Source: an uncultured Pseudomonas sp. (GTDB lineage Bacteria > Pseudomonadota > Gammaproteobacteria > Pseudomonadales > Pseudomonadaceae). From it: a DNA stretch of 22,362 nucleotides. The translations under genes and the position numbers were made by a program. Below are positions 1 through 8,792 of the stretch, piece after piece. The notes beneath the pieces were generated by a model. That model worked only from the letters and a program-made list of their open reading frames with translations. It was not told the origin of the DNA and ran no database searches. Each line of letters starts with the position of its first letter. The first letter of the stretch is position 1. The stretch is from the NCBI RefSeq assembly GCF_946885885.1, contig NZ_CAMPHN010000065.1, positions 1 to 22,362 of the forward strand. Direction: 5' to 3'.

Positions 1-51
1 CTCCAGCTTCCCAAGCTGATAACGAGGGTTCGATTCCCTTCGCCCGCTCCA
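1..51 (+). tRNA. tRNA-Gly (anticodon CCC), 5' part outside the window
   Basis: This is the 3' two-thirds of a tRNA. The anticodon loop TTCCCAA (8-14) has anticodon CCC at 10-12, which reads GGG glycine codons. The T arm has the TTCGATT loop between GAGGG and CCCTT. The 3' acceptor strand is at 41-47, the discriminator T at 48 and the encoded CCA at 49-51. The sequence from the anticodon loop to the end is very close to E. coli tRNA-Gly(CCC). The D arm and 5' acceptor strand lie before position 1. The outermost anticodon-stem pair appears to be a C-A mismatch (positions 3 and 19). Confidence 0.93.
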
Positions 52-58
52 GATCTCT

Positions 59-94
59 AACGAAAAAGCCCTGCTCGTGCAGGGCTTTTTCGTT
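59..94 (+). terminator. Rho-independent terminator of the tRNA gene
   Basis: A perfect 16-bp inverted repeat (59-74 with 79-94) has a TCGT loop. Its core is GCCCTGC/GCAGGGC and it runs into CTTTTTCG. The stem begins eight bases after the tRNA CCA end, as expected for an intrinsic terminator; the A-rich 5' arm may let it work in both directions. Confidence 0.88.
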
Positions 95-571
95 TCCGCC
101 AACTGCCGCAGCTCTCCCACTCGATCGCACCGGTAAATAAACGAAGCGCCTTCCATGCTCGAGGCCATCGCGTTAAAGCCATTAAGAAAGGCTATGTACC
201 CATTACGTGTTGCATGGGTCAGCTGGGGAAGCATGACACGGCTTGCGGTGGCGGCAGTCGGTAGCACCACCGCAGGCGACGAATCACTGGTGCGCATGGC
301 GCACCCTACGGATCCAGACCGTCTCAAACTCAGTGGCGATAGCCGAACGCAACACGCTATTGGTACATAGCCTTAAGAAACGCCTTATCGCAACAAACAA
401 TCGCCCCGCCATTAAAGCAGTAGCAATCCCCCACAATGTGCTATCAACCAATACCGCTTATCCGATCTTTTCTATACGCGCAAAAAACGCTACGAACCAA
501 ATCCCATGCATGAGCTTCTTAAAGCATGTAAGGCTAACAACAGCCTTAGTGTTTAAAAGAGGAGTTTAAAA
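95..571. other. Long intergenic region upstream of the KGG gene
   Basis: No convincing gene is seen. Two overlapping open frames occur here (155-370 and 243-569), but neither has a ribosome binding site or recognisable protein composition. The base composition is lower in GC than that of the coding regions downstream. The last 100 bases hold the likely promoter and leader of the KGG gene, including a TCTATAC box at 471-477 and an AGAGGAG ribosome binding site at about 558-564. Confidence 0.55.
471..477 (+). promoter_or_regulatory. Possible sigma-S-type -10 box for the KGG gene
   Basis: TCTATAC resembles the CTATAC(T) -10 preferred by RpoS holoenzyme and lies about 95 bases before the KGG start codon. 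No good -35 is present, which sigma-S promoters tolerate. The assignment rests on one short match plus the known stress induction of KGG-protein genes, so it is tentative. Confidence 0.3.
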
Positions 572-745
572 ATGCCTAGCAATAGTAACCCTGGAAACTT
601 TGCTAACGATCGGGCGAAAGCGTCCGAAGCAGGCCGTAAAGGCGGTCAGAACAGCGGAGGCAACTTCGCCAATGACCGTGCAAAAGCCTCGGAGGCAGGC
701 CGCAAAGGCGGTTCGCACAGCCATGGCGGTGGCCGCAGCTCATAA
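572..745 (+). CDS. Small KGG-repeat stress-induced protein (YciG/GsiB type)
   Basis: This encodes a 57-residue, highly hydrophilic protein starting MPSNSNPGNF. It holds two near-identical copies of NFANDRAKASEAGRKGG (residues 9-25 and 31-47) and a His/Gly/Ser-rich tail. The KGG motif (Pfam KGG, stress-induced bacterial acidophilic repeat) is typical of E. coli YciG and Bacillus GsiB, which are induced in stationary phase and by osmotic or oxidative stress; the molecular role is not settled. The start is fixed by AGAGGAG seven bases upstream. At DNA level the two repeats differ mostly at third codon positions, so the duplication is old and held by selection. The gene is alone, with its own putative terminator, ahead of the ferritin-like genes, which recalls yciG upstream of yciF/yciE. 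Confidence 0.85.
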   Translation: MPSNSNPGNFANDRAKASEAGRKGGQNSGGNFANDRAKASEAGRKGGSHSHGGGRSS

Positions 746-767
746 TTCGCTTGCATGAGCCAGTCCT

Positions 768-818
768 GAAGCGGAGGCCTATGGACAGGCCGCCGCTTCT
801 GCCTGATCGGTTTCTTTT
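768..818 (+). terminator. Putative terminator after the KGG gene
   Basis: The arms 768-780 and 787-799 pair over 13 bp with one mismatch around a 6-base loop. A loose T-rich tract (TTTCTTTT, 811-818) follows about 12 bases later. The distance from stem to T tract is longer than ideal, so it may act only partly or simply stabilise the 3' end of the mRNA. Confidence 0.45.
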
Positions 819-1117
819 CGCTTAATCGCCAGCGCGCGATGCTCAGTCGCACTCGTTAGTTATTTAATCGGCCACTAAACATAGGCAGCGAATATCGCTG
901 CGTTAATTCGTTGCGCCTGATATCACCACCCAAAACTCAGCCCCTAACGAATCCGATAGCGCCGCGGCACGAACCGTTGGTTATTGCTTGCCACCCGTTT
1001 GTTTATTACCTGCTCGACCATTTGTCTATTAGCTGAAACGAGCGACCGGAGCACCCACTCAGCATTACGTGGGGCCAACTACCGGTCTCGCGAATGAATT
1101 AAGTAACCGGAGGTCTG
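819..1117. other. Intergenic region before the ferritin-like operon
   Basis: No gene is seen. A perfect 7-bp hairpin (885-891 with 895-901, loop ATA) is present but has no T tract. The region ends with a clear GGAGGT ribosome binding site just before the 1118 start. A CTATTA box at about 1025-1030 could be a -10 element, but there is no clear -35. Confidence 0.4.
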
Positions 1118-2287
1118 ATGGAAACCTTAACCAGCCTGCTCGATGCCAAGGGCTGCCCCTTGGATCAACAAAAATTCACCTGGCGAGAGATGTCCAGCAA
1201 GCCGATCAGCAAACTGGACGACGATGCCTTCACCCGTGTGCGGATCATTTTGATGAACGGCATCGAGGTCGACGCGTTGCGCCTCAAGAATATTGCCGCA
1301 CGCTTCAATCGCGAGTTGCGCCTGCCCCTCGCCCAAGTGCGGCGCGCCGAGCAACATCAGGCGACCATGATCAACTGGTTACTCTCGGCCGACCATTCGC
1401 CGCTGGAAACCACCGTGGCCTACGAGCAGGTGGCGATCGAAGTCACCGCCGCAGTGGCGCAACGCGAACCCGACCCGTATCAGGCGCAGACCTATCGTTT
1501 CGGCCTGCTCGAGGACTTCGATCACCTCTATCGCTACGCGGCCATGCTCGATCGTCTGGAAGGCAAGGACGCCAACAACATTCTCCAGGGCTATACCGAC
1601 ATCATCCCCAGTCGCCCCACCACCGTGCATCACCGCGCGCCGGAGGACGATCTGCGCACCGCGTACCAACGCGACTCGGCGGAGCTGATCACCAAGATCC
1701 ACGCGGCGATGATCACCGCCGCCGAATACCAGACCCATGACTACTACATGAATATCGGCCCGACCTTCGCCGACCCGGTGGCGCGGCAGCTGTATGCGGA
1801 AATCGCCTCGGTGGAGGAACAGCACGTCACCCAATACGGCTCCCTGCAGGACCCGGACGAGAGCTTTCTGGAGAAGTGGCTGATCCATGAAGCCATGGAG
1901 GTTTACAACTACCACAGCTGCGTCGAGCAAGAGAGCAACCCAAGGATCAAGGCGATCTGGGAGCGTTTCCTCGATTACGAACTGGGCCACCTGCAGTTGG
2001 TTTCCGAGCTGTTCAAAACCCACGAGCGCCGTGACCCGCAGGAAATTCTCGGCGGCACCTTGCCCAAGCCTGTCGAATTCAAGAGCCAGCGTGAGTTCGT
2101 ACGCAAGGTCTTGAAAGAGGAAATCGATCTGCGCACCAAGGGCACCGAGTACGTCGATAGCCAGCAGGAAGGAGCCGCTAGCCGCGAATACCGCAACCAA
2201 CTGAACTCCGAGGGCACCGCGGTGGAAACGGCATCGGCCGGTTACCGCTGGGCTCCCGGCACCGAACTCATGCAAAAGGCTTCTTAA
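1118..2287 (+). CDS. Ferritin-like (probable di-iron) protein, 389 aa
   Basis: The protein is all-helical and acidic, with two ferritin-like halves. The C-terminal half shows a full carboxylate/His set: a Glu near 203, E233-x-x-H236, E261 and E288-x-x-H291 (VEEQH and YELGH). This matches the E, ExxH, E, ExxH pattern of four-helix di-iron proteins. The N-terminal half has E78, E103/E108 and E132-x3-H136 but no clean ExxH, so its site may be lost or altered. No signal peptide is seen, so it is cytoplasmic. GGAGGT lies 6-11 bases before the ATG. It is followed after 26 bp by a second ferritin-like gene, probably in one operon. Likely roles are iron or oxidant handling under stress, by analogy with ferritin-like YciE/YciF; the substrate is not known. 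Confidence 0.72.
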   Translation: METLTSLLDAKGCPLDQQKFTWREMSSKPISKLDDDAFTRVRIILMNGIEVDALRLKNIAARFNRELRLPLAQVRRAEQHQATMINWLLSADHSPLETTVAYEQVAIEVTAAVAQREPDPYQAQTYRFGLLEDFDHLYRYAAMLDRLEGKDANNILQGYTDIIPSRPTTVHHRAPEDDLRTAYQRDSAELITKIHAAMITAAEYQTHDYYMNIGPTFADPVARQLYAEIASVEEQHVTQYGSLQDPDESFLEKWLIHEAMEVYNYHSCVEQESNPRIKAIWERFLDYELGHLQLVSELFKTHERRDPQEILGGTLPKPVEFKSQREFVRKVLKEEIDLRTKGTEYVDSQQEGAASREYRNQLNSEGTAVETASAGYRWAPGTELMQKAS

Positions 2288-2313
2288 TTCAGTGCTTCTC
2301 ACGGAGAACCGAA

Positions 2314-3030
2314 ATGCACAATGCAACCGAGATGGGACTCAACTACACCGGGGCGAAGATGTCGCCGATCGACAGCGAGCGGCAGGCCAAGGCCGCACAG
2401 GAGGTGCCGCCCGATATTCCCGGCGACGAACAGAAAATCGCTTTGGTGCGTAGCGCACATATCGATGAGGCGGAAAAAATCGGCTCGGTGCCAATCCCCG
2501 GCTCCGCCAAGGGCATGCTCAAAACCGCGTTGAACAAACTGGTGGGGGTCAGCCCGGAAGTGCTGATCGATAAGCTCGGCGAACGCCTGGCATTCGAGCG
2601 CACCGGCACCCGGCTCTACGAAGCCTTGATCGCCAAGGCCCAGACCATGGAGTTGGATACAGAAATGCTGAACACCCTGAACCGCTTCCGCAGCGAGGAG
2701 TTGGAGCATTTCCAATTACTGGTGCAAGCCTTTGAAAAGCTGGGGGCCGACCCCACCGCCATGACGCCCTGCGCCGATGTCATGGGGGTAACGTCGATGG
2801 GGCTGCTGCAGGTCATCAGCGACCCGCGAACAAATTGGGCGCAATCGCTCAATGCGCTGCTGACCGCCGAGCTGAGCGACAACGCCGGCTGGGAAATGCT
2901 TATCGAATTGGCCCGCATCAGCGGGCAGAGCAGCCTCGCCGACAGCTTCCAGACGCCGCTGGATCAGGAGCGGATCCACCTGGCGACGGTCAAGGAATGG
3001 TTGAACGACGAGATCAGCCGACAAGTGTAG
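2314..3030 (+). CDS. Ferritin-like di-iron protein, 238 aa
   Basis: A basic-to-neutral N-terminal extension of about 85 residues is followed by a four-helix ferritin-like domain with canonical spacing of ligands: E95, E129-x-x-H132, E186 and E219-x-x-H222. A di-iron centre is therefore well supported. The family includes ferritins, rubrerythrins and many stress-induced proteins of unsettled function; the short domain without a long cage-forming C terminus argues against a classical ferritin storage shell. The GGAG at 2303-2306 sits seven bases before the ATG, and the gene follows the 389-aa ferritin-like gene by 26 bp, so the two are probably co-transcribed and may form a hetero-complex (inference). 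A GC-rich hairpin follows the stop. Confidence 0.75.
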   Translation: MHNATEMGLNYTGAKMSPIDSERQAKAAQEVPPDIPGDEQKIALVRSAHIDEAEKIGSVPIPGSAKGMLKTALNKLVGVSPEVLIDKLGERLAFERTGTRLYEALIAKAQTMELDTEMLNTLNRFRSEELEHFQLLVQAFEKLGADPTAMTPCADVMGVTSMGLLQVISDPRTNWAQSLNALLTAELSDNAGWEMLIELARISGQSSLADSFQTPLDQERIHLATVKEWLNDEISRQV

Positions 3031-3037
3031 TCCCTCG

Positions 3038-3073
3038 CCAGCCCGCGCCGACCGGACGGTAATCGCGGGCTGG
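3038..3073 (+). terminator. Stem-loop after the ferritin-like pair
   Basis: A perfect 10-bp GC-rich inverted repeat (3038-3047 with 3064-3073) has a 16-base loop and is followed by TTAATAA. The U tract is poor, so termination may be weak and read-through into the HDO gene possible. Confidence 0.4.
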
Positions 3074-3192
3074 TTAATAAGCGCGCAACCGCTACAGCGC
3101 GCGATGCGGGAGCTCCAGCCTTTCGGCGGCTATTGAATTTTCGCCATGCCGCGGGCTCACAACTAGGTCGCTCACAGCCTGGCGAATCCACC

Positions 3193-4539
3193 ATGAAGAC
3201 CTTCGCCCCGATATCCATTACCGGGCCCGCCGCCCCGTCGCAGGCTCATCGCGGAACCGCGAGCGCGGTCTACCATGCCCTGATGACGAACGACGAACAG
3301 GGGCCGCGGCTCGGCCGCGCCTTTCTCGAGCGGCAGTTGCAACGGGCCGCGCGCCTGACCTGCGACCTACCCGAAACCCCTGAGCAGCTGAGCGAATGGG
3401 CCAGGCAAGGGGCACATGCGACCAGCGGGGCCTACCAGCGCTACCTCGAAGGCCGCGCGCAGGGCCAGCCGCGGCGCTACTTCGGCAACCGCGCCCATGC
3501 GCTGTATGTTCTCCAGGCGATGGCGCCGACAGAACTGGTCGACGGGGCTTGGCTGTATGGCCTGCTGCCGCAATGGCGCGAGCAGCGCTTTCGCGGGCTG
3601 ATCCATCGCTATCTGCAACGACTCGGCAACGGCGATCCGGCCCAGCATCCTGCTCTACGGTACAAGAACCTACTGGCCAAGCACGGCTGCATGGCGCCCG
3701 CCTGGCTGAGCGACGAGCATTTCGTCGAGGGCGCGCAGCAGTTGGCGCTCGGTCGCTTGACCGCCGAGTACCTGCCGGAAGTGATCGGTTACAGCCTCGG
3801 CCGCGAGCAGTTGCCGCTGGCGATCGGCGCCTTCGAGTTGCACGAACTGGATATCGACCCTTACTGCTTTCAAGCGCACCTCGGTACCGGCGGCCATGCG
3901 CACAAGGGCGTACAGGCAGTGCTGGACAACCTGCCGGCGGCAGGCGATGTCCGGGGCTTTTATCGACGCGTCGCGCTTGGCTATCGCCTCAACCGATTGG
4001 GCCTGAATGCGAGCGCGGCAATCGCCGCCTTCGATCTGCAACGGGAGCTACTGGCGATGCTTGAACGCAAGCGCGCGGTCGCCGGTTCCATGCCCTCGGA
4101 TTTCTGTCGCATCGGTGGGCGCACGGTCAAGCAATGGCTGAGCCAGCCCGGACAACTCGGCGATCTGCTCGCCGCCTTGTGCAAGCGAGGCTGGATCCAG
4201 CGCCACAGGAATCCGCAGCACAGCCACTTCTGGCGGTTGTTGCAGAGCGAATACGCGTTGACGTTCGGGAGCTATGAGCGGCAACTGCTGCACGACTGGA
4301 TCGCCGGCGACTGGCTGCAGACACGGCCAGGTGCGAATCCCCCGCCCGCGCCCCGGCGGCATGATCCGCCACCCATGACGCCGCGGTCCGCCGCTGGCGA
4401 CGGCGCCCTCGATAAGCAATTACGCGCACTGGACGAGCCCGCGCGTAGCGCCCGGCTGATCGAGCTGATGGCGCCGACCGCCAACGCGACGCCGGTCGGT
4501 CTGGCGGCCACCCGCCTGTTCGCCAACTTGCTGCGATGA
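3193..4539 (+). CDS. Iron-containing redox enzyme family protein (haem-oxygenase-like oxidase fold)
   Basis: This 448-residue cytoplasmic protein resembles the 'iron-containing redox enzyme' group with a haem-oxygenase-like fold (HDO; Pfam Haem_oxygenas_2). The telling stretches are YFGNRAHALYVLQAMAPTEL (96-115), ELVDGAWLYGLL (114-125), LPEVIGYSLGREQLPL (194-209) and ELHELDIDPYCFQAHL (215-230), then GHAHKGVQAVLDNL. Candidate metal ligands are E114, E196, H217, D222, H229 and H235/H237. HDO members use a di-iron or mono-iron site for O2-dependent oxidation or C-C cleavage; the substrate here is unknown. The C-terminal 80 residues are Pro/Arg-rich and look flexible. I chose the ATG at 3193; a TTG at 3133 in the same frame would add 20 residues, and neither has a good ribosome binding site. 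It converges on the ABC permease with a 6-bp gap. Confidence 0.7.
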   Translation: MKTFAPISITGPAAPSQAHRGTASAVYHALMTNDEQGPRLGRAFLERQLQRAARLTCDLPETPEQLSEWARQGAHATSGAYQRYLEGRAQGQPRRYFGNRAHALYVLQAMAPTELVDGAWLYGLLPQWREQRFRGLIHRYLQRLGNGDPAQHPALRYKNLLAKHGCMAPAWLSDEHFVEGAQQLALGRLTAEYLPEVIGYSLGREQLPLAIGAFELHELDIDPYCFQAHLGTGGHAHKGVQAVLDNLPAAGDVRGFYRRVALGYRLNRLGLNASAAIAAFDLQRELLAMLERKRAVAGSMPSDFCRIGGRTVKQWLSQPGQLGDLLAALCKRGWIQRHRNPQHSHFWRLLQSEYALTFGSYERQLLHDWIAGDWLQTRPGANPPPAPRRHDPPPMTPRSAAGDGALDKQLRALDEPARSARLIELMAPTANATPVGLAATRLFANLLR

Positions 4540-4545
4540 GCCGCC

Positions 4546-5303
4546 TCAGCTCTTGAGCCGATAGCCGGTCTTGAAGATCCAGGCGACGACGGCCACGCAG
4601 AGCAGCAGAAAGCCGCCGATCATCCCCAGGCTGAGCGCCACGTTGACGTCGGATACGCCGTAGAAGCTCCAGCGAAACGCGCTGATCAAATACACCACCG
4701 GGTTGAACAGGGTGACGGTCTGCCACACCGGCGGCAGCATGCTGATCGAATAGAAGCTGCCGCCGAGAAAGGTCAGCGGCGTGACGATCAGCGCCGGCAC
4801 TATCTGCAGTTTTTCCCAGCCGTTGGCCCACACGCCGATGATGAAGCCGAACAGGCTGAAGGTCAGCGCGGTGAGCACCAGCAGGGCCAGCATCCACACC
4901 GGATGAAGAATCTCGAAGGGCACGAACAGACGTGCGGTGACCAGGATGATCACCCCGAGGACCACCGATTTGGTCGCCGCCGCGCCGACATAACCGATAA
5001 GGATTTCCAGGTAGGACACCGGCGCCGACAGCACCTCGTAAATCGTTCCCGAATACTTGGGCATATAGATGCCGAACGAGGCGTTGGAAATGCTCTCGGT
5101 GAGCAGCGCCAGCATGATCAGCCCCGGCACGATAAAAGCACCGTAACTGACGCCCTGCACCTGGGTCATGCTCGAACCGATGGCCGAGCCGAACACCACG
5201 AAATACAGCGAGGTGCTGATCACCGGGGTAGCGATGCTCTGCAACAGGGTGCGCCAGGTGCGGGCCAGCTCGAACAGGTAGATGGCGCGGATCGCGTAGA
5301 AAT

Positions 5304-5307
<4 letters not shown>
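4546..5307 (-). CDS. ABC-2 type transporter permease (YadH-like)
   Basis: This 253-residue integral membrane protein has about six hydrophobic segments: the region around [32 protein letters not shown], the [14 protein letters not shown] segment, [20 protein letters not shown], the [14 protein letters not shown] loop region, and a C-terminal [18 protein letters not shown]. The [15 protein letters not shown] and [16 protein letters not shown] stretches are hallmarks of the ABC-2 permease family that includes E. coli YadH. It pairs with the ATPase encoded just upstream; the two genes overlap in an ATGA (start 5307, ATPase stop 5304-5306), so translation is coupled. AGGAG lies eight bases before the ATG. 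Substrate unknown; members are exporters. Confidence 0.88.
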
Positions 5308-6233
<926 letters not shown>

Positions 6234-6564
6234 GGGATGGTCCTGGCTGAATAAGGAAGAGGCAGAGTGTATGAAAACTTGGGCGGTGTGCAATGGCGGC
6301 TTGCCTCTCGCACCGCCACTAGGGCTATGTCGCTGCAGGTTCGGTTGTTGCAGCGGAGCATCGCGCAGAGGATGGACAGTCAGAACAATAGCCGGTTGTG
6401 TGACAGGCAGCCGTCGGCCAGAAGCGGCCGGTCTACCCATAGATACATGCGCCCTTTTTTCGCAAGAAATCGTAGGGCGAGAGAGCTTGCTTGATGGAAG
6501 TAATGCAGGTCGAATAGCGCAAGATGGCGATTCGCCACTCCCTCCATGAGCCGGTTCTAAAAAT
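6234..6564. other. Divergent intergenic region between the ABC exporter and the nuclease-like gene
   Basis: No gene is supported in these 331 bases; several short open frames run through it on both strands without ribosome binding sites. It must hold the promoters for the leftward exporter operon and the rightward 6565 gene. Composition falls in GC across it. At 6406-6427 it holds a 22-base sequence repeated in degenerate form at 8727-8748, on the other side of the nuclease-like gene. No strong -10/-35 pair stands out. Confidence 0.5.
6406..6427 (+). repeat. Degenerate 22-bp direct repeat, left copy
   Basis: Matches 8727-8748 at 18 of 22 positions; the core TCGGCCA-R-AAGCGG matches at 13 of 14 positions. 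The two copies enclose the 667-codon gene. It may be a dispersed genomic repeat rather than an attachment site. Confidence 0.35.
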
Positions 6565-8568
6565 ATGGATATTGTGCGCTTCATTGAAGTTTGCGATGGC
6601 GTCATTGCCCGTCAGGACGCGCTGCAAAGATTGTCCAGCAAAGAGGCCTATGAGGCTCTCCAACAGGCTGCGGTTGGCGTGACGAAGGACGTACTCTCTG
6701 CTGTAACTGCGCTCCGTAAACACCTAGCAATCCGGGTTGAATGCGGAGCCATCAAGAAAAATCCCTATCTTTCGATTTTGGCGGTCATCCGCGACGCCGT
6801 GCGGGGCGCTGACACCCCTCACGAAGAAGCTGACATCAACTGGGAACGGCTGGTTGAGCTTGTTCTCTCGGCTCGTACATCACTGCATTGGTTCCGCGAA
6901 GGGAGTGCAGAAAAATTCACTGACCAAGAGAACGCATTGGCGCTTGCTTGTCTGAGGCTTTCACGACTTGGCGTCGTCATTTGTGAAGATGATATGGCGG
7001 TAAAAATATCCAGCGATTCACACGCCTTGATCCAAGCTGAAATCTCTCAAATGGCAAGTGCTGTTGGCGGAATGAAGCTTCTTGAGTTGGTCTTCGCAAG
7101 TCTTGAATCGTCGTACTATCAGCCGTTTGGCAGATATTTGTTCGGGCGCAAGGTTTCGACGGGCTTTACAACAATATTCCCGGTTGTACCGTGGGGATAC
7201 CTGATTGCACTTGGGATCAAGCATCTCACCGACAAACAGCAGGCCGATAACGAGCAGAAATTCTATCAGCTTGTCAGTTTCCTCAGAGACTTAATCACGG
7301 TTTTCGAGATACAGCCATACAGCATGTGGAGCGGGCTTTTTCTGGATGAGCAATGCTTCCTCCCTTCTCTACAAGAGACCGTGCTATATGACAACCTAGT
7401 GGCTGTGCAGCAGCTAAGTGGCCGGCACGCCAAGCTGATCCTTACTTTACTAACCAAACCATTTATTGCTGATAAACATGAAAGTTACGGCGTCCGCCTC
7501 AAGGATGCTCTCAAGGTCGCTTTGGCAGCGATTGATCTTGCTCCTGCCAAAAAAATGTCGAAAGTGTCTTTGGAAAATATCTCGCGACAGGCCGGGCTGC
7601 GCAAGGATTTAGTTTCATCTGTTCTGAGTAAGATTTTGGCATTTCCGGAGCGAGCGTCAAACCGTGAGCTTAACTTTCCGCCTTCCAGTGAGCGAGTAGA
7701 CTCAAATTTCAAGCCACTGTTTTGGTACAGAGACGGGTACCTTATGCTGCCTCGGCCAGTGACGGCTCTAGCTGCAATGAATGCCATTCTGAATATGATA
7801 TCCAGACCGAATGATGTGCACGACAGTGAACTCGATAAGTCACTCGGTGAGGTCTTGGAGGGTTTTATTCGCGCGCAGCTTCAAGCCTCAGGCGTGCCAG
7901 TTTATACGGGGGACATCCAGTCTGATGGTCGCGACACGCTTGGAGAGTGTGATGCGTTGATTGAAACGCCGAAGGGGTTATTTATTTTTGAAGTCAAGAA
8001 GAAGGGGCTCACCAGGAGGGCGATGACTGGTGAGGGCGCTCAGCTATTGGTTGATCTTGGTCACAGCCTAATGAAGGCTCATGAGCAGGCCTACAAAGCG
8101 GAAACACACCTTCGTAAAACCGGACGATTGACGCTAAAGAATAAACAGAATGAGGAGGTAACCATTGAACTCGGGGGCAGGGAGATTGAAAAAGCTTCAA
8201 TTAGCTTGACTGATTTTGGTGGATTTCAGAGTCGATCGATTTTGCAGGCAATTCTGACGACTGCAATAGATCTAGATTATAAAGTTGCAGATGAGAAGGA
8301 AGACAAGCGGCTCGAAGACTGGCGCAAATCGGTGAAGGCGCTGCGCCAGTATGTGATTGACGAGCAGCCGGAACGCGCCTTCTGGAACTCGTCCTTCCTG
8401 AGTGTGCCGCAAATTCTCACTATGCTTGAGCGAGTCAAAAGTGCGGACGATTTCTTCGAAGAAGCAACTCGCGGGAGACGGATGCTCTACGGGCTTCAAG
8501 ATTTTTATAGCGAGTACGTGCAAGCCCTGAAAATGGCAAAGTTGAAGCATAGCCTGTCGATCGAATGA
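6565..8568 (+). CDS. Uncharacterised large protein with candidate PD-(D/E)XK nuclease core
   Basis: The 667-residue protein is not one I recognise by name. Residues 1-320 are mainly helical with no known motif. Residues 332-359 ([18 protein letters not shown] and following) look like a helix-turn-helix. Then comes a pattern typical of PD-(D/E)XK phosphodiesterases: a helix with E429/E432 ([13 protein letters not shown]), GECDAL with D463, and a hydrophobic strand ending FEVKKK with E476-x-K478, followed by Q493 in a later helix. The GE-x-D...E-V-K order resembles Mrr/YraN-like nucleases. A helical C-terminal region of about 180 residues follows. No ATPase, methylase or signal peptide is present. 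Codon use is markedly more AT-rich than in the flanking genes, which suggests horizontal transfer. There is no good ribosome binding site before the ATG; an in-frame stop at 6547-6549 excludes a longer start. A role in defence against foreign DNA is inference from fold and context only. Confidence 0.62.
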   Translation: MDIVRFIEVCDGVIARQDALQRLSSKEAYEALQQAAVGVTKDVLSAVTALRKHLAIRVECGAIKKNPYLSILAVIRDAVRGADTPHEEADINWERLVELVLSARTSLHWFREGSAEKFTDQENALALACLRLSRLGVVICEDDMAVKISSDSHALIQAEISQMASAVGGMKLLELVFASLESSYYQPFGRYLFGRKVSTGFTTIFPVVPWGYLIALGIKHLTDKQQADNEQKFYQLVSFLRDLITVFEIQPYSMWSGLFLDEQCFLPSLQETVLYDNLVAVQQLSGRHAKLILTLLTKPFIADKHESYGVRLKDALKVALAAIDLAPAKKMSKVSLENISRQAGLRKDLVSSVLSKILAFPERASNRELNFPPSSERVDSNFKPLFWYRDGYLMLPRPVTALAAMNAILNMISRPNDVHDSELDKSLGEVLEGFIRAQLQASGVPVYTGDIQSDGRDTLGECDALIETPKGLFIFEVKKKGLTRRAMTGEGAQLLVDLGHSLMKAHEQAYKAETHLRKTGRLTLKNKQNEEVTIELGGREIEKASISLTDFGGFQSRSILQAILTTAIDLDYKVADEKEDKRLEDWRKSVKALRQYVIDEQPERAFWNSSFLSVPQILTMLERVKSADDFFEEATRGRRMLYGLQDFYSEYVQALKMAKLKHSLSIE

Positions 8569-8668
8569 CCCGACTTTATTAAGCTACTAATTGTAGGTGC
8601 CTAAATAGGTCATTAGCCGGAGGTACGAATCGCCCCTGGTTTTTAATACCCCGCGAAGAGATGCTTTT

Positions 8669-8716
8669 GGCTGGAGTCTGACATGTGTGAGTGGCAGCTC
8701 CTGGCCGACTCCAGCC
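8669..8716. repeat. 10-bp inverted repeat between convergent genes
   Basis: GGCTGGAGTC (8669-8678) is the exact reverse complement of GACTCCAGCC (8707-8716). The 28-base loop and absence of a T tract make it a poor intrinsic terminator; it could be a mobile-element remnant. Confidence 0.4.
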
Positions 8717-8726
8717 TGAAGCATCC

Positions 8727-8748
8727 GGCAGAAATCGGCCAAAAGCGG
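8727..8748 (+). repeat. Degenerate 22-bp direct repeat, right copy
   Basis: Partner of 6406-6427, with four mismatches over 22 positions. It lies about 160 bases after the nuclease-like stop codon. Confidence 0.35.
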
Positions 8749-8792
8749 ACTTCTCAAACGCCATCGCGCCAATCTGCTGTCCATAACCAGAT

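Larger units (their letters stand above)
8569..8792. other. Convergent intergenic region with a long-loop inverted repeat
   Basis: Lies between the ends of two convergent genes. It holds a perfect 10-bp inverted repeat (8669-8678 with 8707-8716, loop 28 bases) that could be a weak bidirectional terminator, and the right copy of the 22-base degenerate repeat (8727-8748). Short antisense frames here have no support. Confidence 0.45.

Noticed and set aside
155..569. Two overlapping frames (155-370 and 243-569) as small genes
   Set aside because: No ribosome binding sites, ordinary random composition, and they run into the KGG gene leader.
885..901. 7-bp hairpin as a terminator
   Set aside because: Short stem with a 3-base loop and no following T tract.
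1379..2326. 315-codon minus-strand frame opposite the ferritin-like gene
   Set aside because: The plus-strand gene has a strong ribosome binding site and metal-ligand motifs; the antisense frame has neither.
6234..6605. N-terminal extension of the ABC ATPase to 6605
   Set aside because: The extension has no similarity to YadG-type proteins, and the GTG at 6233 with AGGA gives the normal length.
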